In this document: positions 36,055 to 44,327 of the stretch, piece after piece | Numbering within the stretch: position 1 is the first letter of the stretch | How the letters are laid out: every line of letters begins with the position of its first letter | Origin: an uncultured Lewinella sp. | GTDB lineage: Bacteria > Bacteroidota > Bacteroidia > Chitinophagales > Saprospiraceae | Assembly (NCBI GenBank): GCA_913057725.1 | Contig: CAJXOS010000011.1 | Location: forward strand, 1 to 64,000 | Direction: 5' to 3' | DNA length: 64,000 nt | The notes under the pieces: generated by a model | What the model saw: only the letters and a program-made list of their open reading frames with translations | The model's database searches: none | Told to the model about the DNA's origin: nothing | Program-made: the position numbers and the translations under genes

Positions 36055-36633
36055 ATGAAGCGCCTGCCGCAATTCCTGATGTTTGCCGCCGCTCTTAGCC
36101 TACTGGCCCTGTTTTTCATGCCCATGTGGAAGATCCAACTCTTTGCCCCGCAATATCCAGACGGTGTAGAGATGCACATTTGGATCAATAAAATTGGCGG
36201 TAGTACCCCTGGTACTTTGCAAAATGTAAACATCCTGAATCACTACGTGGGCATGAAGGAAATCGTACCGGATGCCATACCTGAGTTACAGTATTTCCCA
36301 TACATCATCGGCGCCATGATCGGCCTTGGCCTAATAGCTGCTTTGATTAATCGGAAATGGGCCTTTATGGCCTGGTTGAGTTTAATGATCATCATCTGTG
36401 CACTGGGCATGTACGACTTCTACCTCTGGGAATATGATTATGGTCACGACTTGAGTGATACGGCCCCGATCAAAATACCAGATGCCTCGTTCCAGCCGCC
36501 ACTAATTGGCAGCAAGGAGATTATCAACTTCACGGCGGTATCTCTTCCACACTTCGGAGGGTACTTCGTGATGCTAGGTATGGCTTTATCCGCCGCTGCC
36601 TGGTACCTAAAACGAAAAACAACGACATCATGA
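36055..36633 (+). CDS. Four-helix membrane protein of the nos cluster, function unknown
   Basis: 192 residues with about four transmembrane helices: about 8-24, 83-100, 103-122 and 164-184. Between the first two is a periplasmic loop of about 55 residues with HIWINKIGG and NVNILNHYVGMKEI, carrying His and Met residues that could bind copper. A second loop (about 125-160) holds the acidic WEYDYGHDLSDTAPIKIP. I do not recognise a named family. It overlaps nosL by 4 bp (ATGA) and lies between nosZ and nosL, which makes a role in NosZ maturation, copper delivery or electron transfer likely; this is inference from position. Confidence 0.8.
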   Translation: MKRLPQFLMFAAALSLLALFFMPMWKIQLFAPQYPDGVEMHIWINKIGGSTPGTLQNVNILNHYVGMKEIVPDAIPELQYFPYIIGAMIGLGLIAALINRKWAFMAWLSLMIIICALGMYDFYLWEYDYGHDLSDTAPIKIPDASFQPPLIGSKEIINFTAVSLPHFGGYFVMLGMALSAAAWYLKRKTTTS

Positions 36634-37061
36634 GACTCCTAACCACCTTCGGTGCTTTGCTCCTAATGGTGGCCTGTAGCCCCGAGCCACAGCCCATTGC
36701 ATACGGCACTGACTTCTGTGATTTTTGTCGGATGACAATCGTAGACAAGCAGCATGCTGCTGAGTTGGTAACCACCAAAGGTCGCGTCTATAAATTCGAT
36801 GCCATTGAGTGCCAGGTGCAATATCTACAACAGCACCAAGAGGTCGAATTCAGTCACTTCCTGGTGACGGACTACGCATCCACCGAGGGTGGTTTATTCG
36901 CAGCTGAAGACTGCACGTATCTGATTAGTCCAAACCTGAGCAGTCCAATGGGAGCCAACCTCACCGGATTTGCTGATCAGAAAATTGCTCAGCAATTCCA
37001 AGCAGAAAAAACGGGCGAACTCTACGACTGGAGTAGCCTTCAAGCACACTTCGCAAAATGA
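36630..37061 (+). CDS. nosL: Copper chaperone lipoprotein NosL
   Basis: 143 residues, an outer-face lipoprotein (lipobox MVAC, Cys16) that binds Cu(I) and serves NosZ metallation. The metal motif FCDFCRM has Cys30, Cys33 and Met35, and a typical NosL core follows (AAELVTTKGRVYKFDAIEC; ALSSPMGANL-like end with NLSSPMGANLTGF). Overlaps of 4 bp with the gene before and 4 bp with nosD indicate a translationally coupled operon. Family and role are well established. Confidence 0.93.
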   Translation: MRLLTTFGALLLMVACSPEPQPIAYGTDFCDFCRMTIVDKQHAAELVTTKGRVYKFDAIECQVQYLQQHQEVEFSHFLVTDYASTEGGLFAAEDCTYLISPNLSSPMGANLTGFADQKIAQQFQAEKTGELYDWSSLQAHFAK

Positions 37062-38299
37062 AAAACGCAACGCTAAGCCTCCTTTTACTACTGCTGCTTC
37101 CCGTAGCTTGGCTGACCGCTGCGAATACGTATACCGTCTGCGCAGACTGCCCCATTAGCAGTATCCAAGTAGCCGTTGAGCGTGCCTCCGCAGGCGACCT
37201 CATTGAGGTGCAGCCAGGCCTATATTACGAAGCGGGTATAACCATTGACAAGCCATTGCATTTGCGTGGTTTAGGAGAAGTAATCATCGATGGTCAACTT
37301 AAAGACGAGATCATCATAATCGCTGCCGATAGCGTCACTGTGGAAGGCTTTGAATTCCACAATGCCGGACGTAGTCACATCAAGGATTTAGCCGCAATAC
37401 GCGTAAAGCGACATGACTACTTCACCATTCGCAACAATCGAATCATTGATGCCTTTTTCGGCATTTTCATCGAAAACGGTGAAGACGGTCTCATCGCAGA
37501 CAACGTCCTTTTGGCGGCCGCAGAAAGTGAAATGGATGCCGGCAACGCCATCCACTGTTGGTATGCCGAACGCCTGAACATCATTGATAACTATATCTCT
37601 GGTTACCGCGATGGAATCTACCTCGAGTTTGTGCACTACAGCTTCGTGGAGAACAACTACAGCGAGAACAACATCCGATACGGACTCCACTTCATGTTCT
37701 CAAACAATGATCAGTACCGTTGCAACACCTTCGCCCAGAACGGTGCGGGAGTAGCAGTGATGTTCTCCAAGGAGATCAATATGTACGAGAACGAGTTTCT
37801 CTACAACTGGGGACAGGCCTCCTATGGCCTATTACTCAAAGAAATCTACGACGCCGAAATCATCGATAATCAATTCGACCATAATACTATCGGGATTTTG
37901 GTAGAGGGTTGCACGCGGCTCGAATATCGCGAAAACGATTTTCGCGCCAATGGCTGGGCCATACAAATGAGTGGTGGCTGCCTGGATAACAATTTCACCC
38001 AAAACAACTTCCAGACCAATACACTGGACTTGGTAGTCAACAGTCAGGTGAATAACAATGAGTTCAATGGCAATTACTGGAGTGAATATGCCGGCTATGA
38101 TCTGGACAGAGATGGCCTGGGTGATGTACCCCATCGTCCCGTAAAGCTCTATGCCTACGTCATCAGTCGGGTACCAGAATCCATCATTTTACTGCGTAGC
38201 CTCTTCATTGATTTACTCAACTTTTCAGAGAAAGTAAGTCCGGCCTTTACGCCAGACAAAGTCATTGACACAGAACCTCTAATGCAAGCTGTCTTATGA
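37058..38299 (+). CDS. nosD: Periplasmic copper-site maturation protein NosD
   Basis: 413 residues, signal peptide (about 22 residues) followed by a right-handed parallel beta-helix built from NosD/CASH repeats with many NN and EN positions (FTIRNNRIID, LNIIDNYISGY, FVENNYSENN, MYENEFLYN). The late YAGYDLDRDGLGDVPHRPV motif is characteristic of NosD. The protein works with the NosFY ABC transporter and NosL to build the CuZ centre of NosZ. It overlaps nosL and nosF by 4 bp each. Confidence 0.95.
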   Translation: MKNATLSLLLLLLLPVAWLTAANTYTVCADCPISSIQVAVERASAGDLIEVQPGLYYEAGITIDKPLHLRGLGEVIIDGQLKDEIIIIAADSVTVEGFEFHNAGRSHIKDLAAIRVKRHDYFTIRNNRIIDAFFGIFIENGEDGLIADNVLLAAAESEMDAGNAIHCWYAERLNIIDNYISGYRDGIYLEFVHYSFVENNYSENNIRYGLHFMFSNNDQYRCNTFAQNGAGVAVMFSKEINMYENEFLYNWGQASYGLLLKEIYDAEIIDNQFDHNTIGILVEGCTRLEYRENDFRANGWAIQMSGGCLDNNFTQNNFQTNTLDLVVNSQVNNNEFNGNYWSEYAGYDLDRDGLGDVPHRPVKLYAYVISRVPESIILLRSLFIDLLNFSEKVSPAFTPDKVIDTEPLMQAVL

Positions 38300-39042
38300 T
38301 CACGATACGCCAATTATATAAGTCTTTCGGCCCGAAGTCGGTCTTGCAGGGCATTGATCTTGAACTCAATACTCCTGGTCGCATATCGGCTATTCTGGGT
38401 CCGAATGGTTCCGGCAAAACTACGCTCATCAAGTGTATTCTGGGCATGGTCATTCCTGACCAGGGAGAGATCGAAGTAGATGGGCAATCCATCAAGGGGA
38501 AATGGGAATATCGGTCTCAATTGGATTATCTACCACAGATCGCCCGCTTCCCAGATAACCTCACTGTCCAGGAGCTGATTGACCTTATCCAAGATTTGCG
38601 TCCAGGACGAGCGCAGGCAGAAGAACTGATTGATCGTTTCGGCCTTCACGACTATCTTGATAGTCGTCTGAACCACCTATCAGGAGGTACCAAACAAAAG
38701 GTCAATCTCACTTTGGCTTTCATGTACGACAGCCCCATCCTCATTCTGGATGAGCCGACCTCGGGCCTGGACCCTTTAGCCATGCAACAATTACGTGAAC
38801 TGATCCTACAGGAACGTGAGCGAGGTAAGCTCATTCTAATCACGACTCACATTATGAGCTTCGTAGAGGAGATGGCCGATGAGATCGTATTTCTCCTCGA
38901 CGGGCAGGTCTGTTTCAAAGGCAGCATCGAAGAGCTGCTGGAGCAGGAGGCTGCCGAATCTGTCGAAGAAGCTATCGCTCAACTGCTAGTAGTGTCTGAG
39001 GCGCTAGAACAAGCACTTGAACCTGATCAACAAAACGCTTAG
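38296..39042 (+). CDS. nosF: ABC transporter ATPase NosF
   Basis: 248 residues of an ABC ATPase: Walker A GPNGSGKTT (about 35-43), Q-loop YLPQ, signature LSGGTKQK (about 129), Walker B LILDEPTSGLDP (about 149) and the switch histidine in ITTHIMSF. It provides energy to the NosDFY maturation system. A Glu-rich, Ala-rich helical tail follows the ATPase (about 215-248). It overlaps nosD by 4 bp and is followed by nosY after 4 bp. Confidence 0.94.
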   Translation: MITIRQLYKSFGPKSVLQGIDLELNTPGRISAILGPNGSGKTTLIKCILGMVIPDQGEIEVDGQSIKGKWEYRSQLDYLPQIARFPDNLTVQELIDLIQDLRPGRAQAEELIDRFGLHDYLDSRLNHLSGGTKQKVNLTLAFMYDSPILILDEPTSGLDPLAMQQLRELILQERERGKLILITTHIMSFVEEMADEIVFLLDGQVCFKGSIEELLEQEAAESVEEAIAQLLVVSEALEQALEPDQQNA

Positions 39043-39046
39043 CACC

Positions 39047-39829
39047 ATGATAAAAATCCTCAAATACACTTTGTTCGACCTGCTCCGCAGTCGATGGACG
39101 TATCTATACTTTGGGTTCTTCCTGGTGTTCAGCAGCGCCCTGCTTCTATTGAGTGGAGACTCTACTAAGGTGATCGTCAGTCTAATGAACGTCATCTTGA
39201 TTCTCTGTCCACTGATCGCTACCATGTTTGGCGTCATGTACTGCTATAACTCCCGAGAATTTACCGAGTTACTGCTTGCCCAGCCCCTACCCCGTCGGGC
39301 CATATTCTGGGGGCAATACCTGGGCGTAGCGCTGTCTTTATCGGTGAGCCTACTTTTAGGTATCGGACTCCCCTTCCTTTTCTTCGGTTTGGTTCAAGCT
39401 GATTCGCTACTCGCCTTTCTATTCCTATTAGCGAATGGTGTAGTCTTGTCGTTCATTTTCTCAGGTCTGGCATTCCTGATAGCCTTGCGATTCGACAATA
39501 AGATTCGTGGATTTGGCATGGCCATCCTTCTATGGTTGTTCTTTGCTGTGATCTACGATGGATTGCTGCTGATTCTACTATTCTTTTTCCGCGACTATCC
39601 ACTGGAGAATCTGTCGCTTGGGATGAGCCTGTTCAATCCTATTGACCTATCCCGAATATTACTATTGCTACAACTCGACACCTCTGCTATCATGGGGTAT
39701 ACCGGGGCTGTCTTCCAGAAATTCCTGGGGACCTCGCTTGGTATCCTGGTGGCCTTACTCACGCTAGGCCTTTGGGTATTGGTTCCAACAATGAGTATGG
39801 ACCGATTGGCCAGAAGGAAAGACTTCTAA
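39047..39829 (+). CDS. nosY: ABC transporter permease NosY
   Basis: 260 residues from the ATG at 39047, five nucleotides after the nosF stop; an in-frame TTG at 39017 would overlap nosF and is less likely. About six transmembrane helices form an ABC-2-type permease (LFDLLRSRWTYLYFGFFLVF, CYNSREFTELLLAQPLPRR). The loop REFTELLLAQP is the usual coupling-helix region contacting NosF. It completes nosDFY. Confidence 0.92.
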   Translation: MIKILKYTLFDLLRSRWTYLYFGFFLVFSSALLLLSGDSTKVIVSLMNVILILCPLIATMFGVMYCYNSREFTELLLAQPLPRRAIFWGQYLGVALSLSVSLLLGIGLPFLFFGLVQADSLLAFLFLLANGVVLSFIFSGLAFLIALRFDNKIRGFGMAILLWLFFAVIYDGLLLILLFFFRDYPLENLSLGMSLFNPIDLSRILLLLQLDTSAIMGYTGAVFQKFLGTSLGILVALLTLGLWVLVPTMSMDRLARRKDF

Positions 39830-39845
39830 CACCTTTTCTAGATGG

Positions 39846-39874
39846 GCACCAACCGGCTTTTACCGGTTTGGTGC
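39846..39874 (+). terminator. Hairpin between nosY and the TonB receptor
   Basis: GCACCAACCGG (from 39846) and CCGGTTTGGTGC (39863-39874) pair with one bulged base around CTTTTA. It may separate or reduce expression of the receptor relative to nosDFY. Confidence 0.55.
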
Positions 39875-39899
39875 AGGAATCACGCTAAATAACACTGCT

Positions 39900-42179
39900 A
39901 TGAAAAATATCTTTCTCAGCGGGCTATTCCTATTGTCCGTAGGTCTATTGCTAGGCCAAAATGGTACTTCTAAATTTGAAGGGCGCATTATGGAGGAAGC
40001 TCCATCAACACATGGCGTATCCTTCGCACTGATACAAGCTGGTGATGTGTTCACCTATTCCGATCTTGATGGTTTTTTCGAGATTACCGTTTCCAAAAGT
40101 CAGACCACTATGGAAGTGAGTCAGCTAGGCTATGAAACTACAGTCTTTGAACTGAACAAGAATAAAGAGATCTACGTATTACCAAGCGCTCCCATTCTGT
40201 TGGAGGAAGTTCTGGTAAGTAGTACTCCACACTATAGTCAACCACAATCTGATACCTGGATTGATCCAGCGCAGCAGATAACCCAGCCACGTGATATCGG
40301 AGATCTATTTCGGAATATTCCAGGCTTTGGCCTCAGCCGAAAAGGAGGCTTTGCGGTAGACCCTACCTTCCGCGGATTCAAGTACGAGCAACTGAATGTA
40401 ATTTACGATGGTGGTGCACAGACTACCTACGCCTGCCCAGGGAGAATGGATCCAGCGACCACTCACATTAATCCTCAAGAGGTAGAAAAGATTGAAATCA
40501 TTCGTGGTCCGTTTAGTGTACGCTACGGTCCCACTACAGGAGCAGTCATTAACATCGTCACAGAAGGCATCCCACATTCACAGGATCGTCAGATTCATGG
40601 TTCGGTGCAATCGGGTTACGAGACGAATGGTAACACACACTTCGGTCAGTTTCAACTGAACCGCAGTGGTGAGGAGATAGATTTAACGGTAGGTGGCGGT
40701 TGGAAGGATTACGGAAGCTATACTAGTGGCGATGGCACCCTTATCCCTTCTTCGTTCAGTGCTTATGACTATAATGTAAAAGCAGCCTATCGGCCTGATG
40801 AGCAGCAGCTACTTCAAGTGGGTTGGCGCAGTGCGTTCCACCGAGATGTGTTGCACAGTGGTCTGGCAATGGATACCGACTCTGACGACAGTCACTTCCT
40901 AACGCTCGATTATCGACGTCAGCAGCTTTCTCCACTTATCAGTCAACTACGATTTAAAGCTTATGCCACTCAGGTAGAGCACGTAATGACCAATACGCGG
41001 CGCCCCAACTTCATGATGGTAGAAGCAGTAGCGGATGTTCAAGCCAACACCTATGGTGCACAAGCTGAACTGACGTTGACTCCCAAACCCAAAGTACTCA
41101 TCCACACCGGTCTTGACTATCGCGGCGTTGCGCGTTCTGGAGATCGGAACCGTCTCGTGAAGCGCAATATGATGACCGGTGAACCTCTACCTATGCCAAT
41201 GACGATGGTTGATGCCATTTGGCAGGATGCCGGAATCAATCAAGCTGGTGTCTTCACGGAAGCTCGCTACTATTTTGATCCCCAATGGACATTGCTTGCC
41301 GGTATGCGTCTCGATCGAATCGATGGGCAGGCGAATGCTCCAGCAGCTGATTTCCTCGAGCTGTATAAAGGCAACATCCAGGCTGATGTTCATTGGAACT
41401 ATAGTGCAACAGCTGCCTTGAGCCACCAAACGCATAGCGGTTGGAGCATGCAACTCGCAATTGGTCGTGGGGTGCGTAGTCCGAATATGATTGAGCGTTA
41501 CATCAACCACTTTACGGTAGGACAAGATGCATATGAGTACGTAGGGAATCCACACTTGAACCCTGAGACCAATCACCAGATTGAATGGTCGACGGAAATT
41601 CAACGTAGTCGTTGGCAGGCTGGATTAAATGTCTTCTACGCTCGAATTGACAATTATATCATGGGCATAGTAGACACTACCTTGGATCGCAAGTTCATGG
41701 GCAACCTACTTCATGCACGCCGTTTTTCTAACCTTGATCAGGTTGATAAATTCGGTACCGAGATCAATGCCAACTTCAACCTACACACCAACTGGAGTAT
41801 TAATGGTACGCTAGCCTACACCTGGGCTCAGGATCAGATAGCAGACGAACCACTAGCGGAAATTAGCCCTTGGGCTAGCACTATTGGCCTACGCCATGAA
41901 CGCACGCATTGGTGGGCACAAACGGACCTCCGTATTGTAGGCGAGCAAAACAGAATTTCTCAACGCTTTGACGAACAAGCTACACCTGGATTTAGTACGC
42001 TTGATCTACGAGTGGGCGCAGAGCTTATCGAAGGACTGTCACTCGGTGTTGCCGTTTTGAATGTATTGGACTCCAACTATCGTGAGCACCTCAACAGAAG
42101 CTATAGAAACAGTGCTACCCCTGGAATTATCCTGGAGCCTGGTCGGAATATCACCTTCTTTGGCAAGTATGCGTTTTAA
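39900..42179 (+). CDS. nosA: NosA/OprC-like TonB-dependent copper receptor
   Basis: 759 residues: signal peptide (about 19, ending LLGQ), a carboxypeptidase-regulatory-like domain (about 25-95), a plug domain (about 115-230) and a 22-stranded barrel ending in aromatic F (…FFGKYAF). The plug has CPGRM with Cys179 and Met183, and barrel-side loops contain HVM with His361 and Met363. This CxxxM plus HxM pair, 182 residues apart, is the copper-site pattern described for OprC, where the two elements are about 180 residues apart. NosA of Pseudomonas is the related receptor linked to NosZ. The gene ends the nos cluster, so copper import for NosZ is the likely role. Confidence 0.87.
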   Translation: MKNIFLSGLFLLSVGLLLGQNGTSKFEGRIMEEAPSTHGVSFALIQAGDVFTYSDLDGFFEITVSKSQTTMEVSQLGYETTVFELNKNKEIYVLPSAPILLEEVLVSSTPHYSQPQSDTWIDPAQQITQPRDIGDLFRNIPGFGLSRKGGFAVDPTFRGFKYEQLNVIYDGGAQTTYACPGRMDPATTHINPQEVEKIEIIRGPFSVRYGPTTGAVINIVTEGIPHSQDRQIHGSVQSGYETNGNTHFGQFQLNRSGEEIDLTVGGGWKDYGSYTSGDGTLIPSSFSAYDYNVKAAYRPDEQQLLQVGWRSAFHRDVLHSGLAMDTDSDDSHFLTLDYRRQQLSPLISQLRFKAYATQVEHVMTNTRRPNFMMVEAVADVQANTYGAQAELTLTPKPKVLIHTGLDYRGVARSGDRNRLVKRNMMTGEPLPMPMTMVDAIWQDAGINQAGVFTEARYYFDPQWTLLAGMRLDRIDGQANAPAADFLELYKGNIQADVHWNYSATAALSHQTHSGWSMQLAIGRGVRSPNMIERYINHFTVGQDAYEYVGNPHLNPETNHQIEWSTEIQRSRWQAGLNVFYARIDNYIMGIVDTTLDRKFMGNLLHARRFSNLDQVDKFGTEINANFNLHTNWSINGTLAYTWAQDQIADEPLAEISPWASTIGLRHERTHWWAQTDLRIVGEQNRISQRFDEQATPGFSTLDLRVGAELIEGLSLGVAVLNVLDSNYREHLNRSYRNSATPGIILEPGRNITFFGKYAF

Positions 42180-42190
42180 ACGCGAAATAC

Positions 42191-42328
42191 AAAAGAGTTG
42201 TCGCAGGGCGTCGAGATAAAAGCCATATTGAACTAAAGACGCCCTGCCTCATAGTACCCAACTGACAATTCCAAAGAGCCAACACCAGGGGTTATTACGG
42301 GCAGGAAGGATGACATAGATCAAGGCCG
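42191..42328 (-). pseudogene. Decayed pnuC fragment
   Basis: A 138-bp stretch that aligns without gaps to the minus-strand pnuC gene at 31180-31317, with 109 of 138 identical bases by hand count (about 79 percent). It covers PnuC residues of about 23-67. Read on the minus strand the copy begins ALIYVILPARNNPWCW and reaches a TGA stop where intact PnuC has Trp48; the reading frame continues after it as VQYGFYLDALRQLF. Substitutions are largely at third positions, so the copy was functional before decay. No start codon or gene ends remain. Confidence 0.88.
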
Positions 42329-42382
42329 CAAAACAGGAATTAAACGCTACGCCTTCTTGCTATTATGGACATCAAATGATTA

Positions 42383-43168
42383 CTAGTCTTTAGGCCTTGT
42401 CTTTTCCTGGAATACACGTTCGAAGTCAGAGCTTTCGGTATTCATCCATTTATCCCAAAAGGTAAAATATAACCCGTAGTTTTCTATAAACTTAGCATGA
42501 TGTAGGCTATGGTGCGTAGCTCCAATAAGCCACTTACCCAACCAGTGCTGCTCAAAGTGTTGCGGGTATATTTCTACATCAAGGTGGTTGATTGTAGCCG
42601 ATACCGTCATAAAAATCAGCAAAAAGACAAGTGCATATAGATGCATAGGGATAATCAACACTAACAAGGGCACTACGACGGCTTGTAAAAGAGACTCCAG
42701 TGGATGAAAGGAAAAGGCAGTCCAAGGAGATGTTACGATGCTATCATGATGTACTTTGTGAACCCAGCGATAGACTTTTGGGCGATGCATCCACCGATGC
42801 AACCAATAGTAATAGGTCTCGTGAAGCAATACAGCTAGGAACAAGCTCCCCACAGTAAAAAGAATAGAATGAGTATTCCCTATATAGACCTTTGTATATC
42901 CCTTTTGCCATAACCAAACTAGCCCTAAACCTGATAGCGCAAAAATAAGTGACGTACAACAAGACCAAGCTATCTCCTTCCAATGCTGGCTTGAAGAGCG
43001 CAGTCTAGTGCTGATCTTTCGATGCAAATACCTTTTTTTGAAAAAGACATAGAACACAAGAGAGAAAATCCCCGCCACCAGTACATAGCGCAAGAAGACA
43101 ATAACCCAGAGGCTAATGACAAATAACAAAACCGCAAGGCCATCGAAAAAGTCAAGCAATTGCATCAT
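42383..43168 (-). CDS. Sterol-desaturase / fatty-acid-hydroxylase family membrane protein
   Basis: 261 residues with about five membrane segments and the three histidine clusters of the di-iron sterol desaturase/fatty acid hydroxylase superfamily: HETYYYWLHRWMH (about 113-125), HKVHH (about 134-138) and GATHHSLHH (about 215-223), with FHPLES and NHLDVEIYPQHF between. These are the metal ligands in family members that hydroxylate or desaturate lipids. Substrate is not predictable from sequence; Bacteroidota sphingolipid or carotenoid hydroxylation are possible alternatives. The gene is isolated on the minus strand beside the pnuC fragment. The 288 bp upstream of it (43169-43456) show no gene. 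Confidence 0.85.
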   Translation of the reverse strand: MMQLLDFFDGLAVLLFVISLWVIVFLRYVLVAGIFSLVFYVFFKKRYLHRKISTRLRSSSQHWKEIAWSCCTSLIFALSGLGLVWLWQKGYTKVYIGNTHSILFTVGSLFLAVLLHETYYYWLHRWMHRPKVYRWVHKVHHDSIVTSPWTAFSFHPLESLLQAVVVPLLVLIIPMHLYALVFLLIFMTVSATINHLDVEIYPQHFEQHWLGKWLIGATHHSLHHAKFIENYGLYFTFWDKWMNTESSDFERVFQEKTRPKD

Positions 43169-43456
43169 TAATTATCTATGGAGTGAAACAACAAAGCCCC
43201 AGCAAGATCATAAAGTCGGTACTTAAAGCGCCGGATTATATAATACTATGAGCCAGAATTAACCTGCGGAAGAAAAATCAAATATAAGCACTGATTAGAA
43301 AGGTAATGCGCTGAAAACAAGTAAAGAGAAAACCAGTAACGCTCGCTGAATAGAGTGCAAAGGCAATTATCCTATCATGATTCCTTTCCCGAACCAATCC
43401 AGCTGGTGATTGTCTTGATAGTAAAGCTATTAAGTTAAAAGCTAAACTTTCAATAC

Positions 43457-44185
43457 ATGAGGCATCTGATTTTATTTCTAGCTCTGGTACTCACTTGGCC
43501 GTTGGTTAGTCAAGTAAGTCAGATCGACTTATACCAGTCTAATGCACGCATTGATCAGCGCCAATTTGGCAATGGTGTTGTGGGTGATTTACTAAAGGGT
43601 AAAAACCTCGTTCGGCAAGGCCGCTGGGAGGAGGCCATCCTTACCTACGACAACATTGTGGCACAATGGCCAAACTGGGCACCTGCCTACACCAAACGTG
43701 CGATGGCAAAGGCTAAAATGGGCCGCCAACAAGAGGCTACGGCTGATTTACAAATGGCCCAGCGGCTAAGTCCCAATAGCGTTATCCTTTTCAGTGAACG
43801 GAATCCGAGTAGCAAAGCACAACTTTTAGCTACTGTAGAAACCGAAACGCCTAAGTTGAACCACGTATATCAACTAAAGCAGCGAGGACTGCTCCAACAA
43901 GCGGAGGTTACGATTGTGGAGTTATACGAGGAGCAGAGCCTCCCTGCAACCGAAGCGGCCTTACTGCGTGGTAATATTCAGTTGCTACTAGAGAATCATC
44001 AACACGCTATTGCGTACTACGATTGGGCCCTGGATCGCGAAACCAAGCCAGAATTATTGCACAACAGAGGGCTGGCTCGGATTATGACCTTCAACTTCCC
44101 TGATGGCTGCGCCGACCTAGAGCAAGCACAGGCCATGGGGCATACCCCTAGCGCTGATCAGTACGTTGATTTGTGCTCCTTCTAA
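43457..44185 (+). CDS. Secreted TPR-repeat protein
   Basis: 242 residues with a signal peptide (about 18 residues, ending LVSQ) and TPR-like pairs: about 56-90 (GRWEEAILTYDNIVAQWP, WAPAYTKRAMAKAKMGRQQE), 125-150 and 175-235 (ENHQHAIAYYDWALDRE, LHNRGLARIMTFNFPDGC). TPR domains bind partner proteins, here probably in the periplasm or on the outer membrane. No sorting domain or lipobox is visible. It is followed by a strong terminator and seems monocistronic. Confidence 0.75.
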   Translation: MRHLILFLALVLTWPLVSQVSQIDLYQSNARIDQRQFGNGVVGDLLKGKNLVRQGRWEEAILTYDNIVAQWPNWAPAYTKRAMAKAKMGRQQEATADLQMAQRLSPNSVILFSERNPSSKAQLLATVETETPKLNHVYQLKQRGLLQQAEVTIVELYEEQSLPATEAALLRGNIQLLLENHQHAIAYYDWALDRETKPELLHNRGLARIMTFNFPDGCADLEQAQAMGHTPSADQYVDLCSF

Positions 44186-44247
44186 CAAGCAAACAAAAAA
44201 CAACGTCTTTATAGAATATTCATAGTAGTCTGATCATAGTTTCTCCC

Positions 44248-44280
44248 GGCGGTTGCATTTCGGAAATGCAACCGCCTTTT
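44248..44280 (+). terminator. Intrinsic terminator after the TPR gene
   Basis: A perfect 13-bp stem (GGCGGTTGCATTT at 44248-44260, complement 44264-44276, loop CGG) followed by TTTT. Confidence 0.85.
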
Positions 44281-44315
44281 CTTTGGCTAGAAGCGGCAAG
44301 CTAGTAAGTCTGACT

Positions 44316-44323
44316 TACCTTTG
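44316..44323 (+). promoter_or_regulatory. -7 box immediately before the EamA gene
   Basis: TACCTTTG at 44316-44323 matches TAnnTTTG. The ATG at 44328 begins only 5 nt later, so the transcript would be leaderless or nearly so. No TTTG at the -33 spacing is present. Confidence 0.55.
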
Positions 44324-44327
44324 CTGC

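Noticed and set aside
44253-44327. N-terminal extension of the EamA transporter
   Set aside because: The extension is encoded by the terminator stem and the promoter box.
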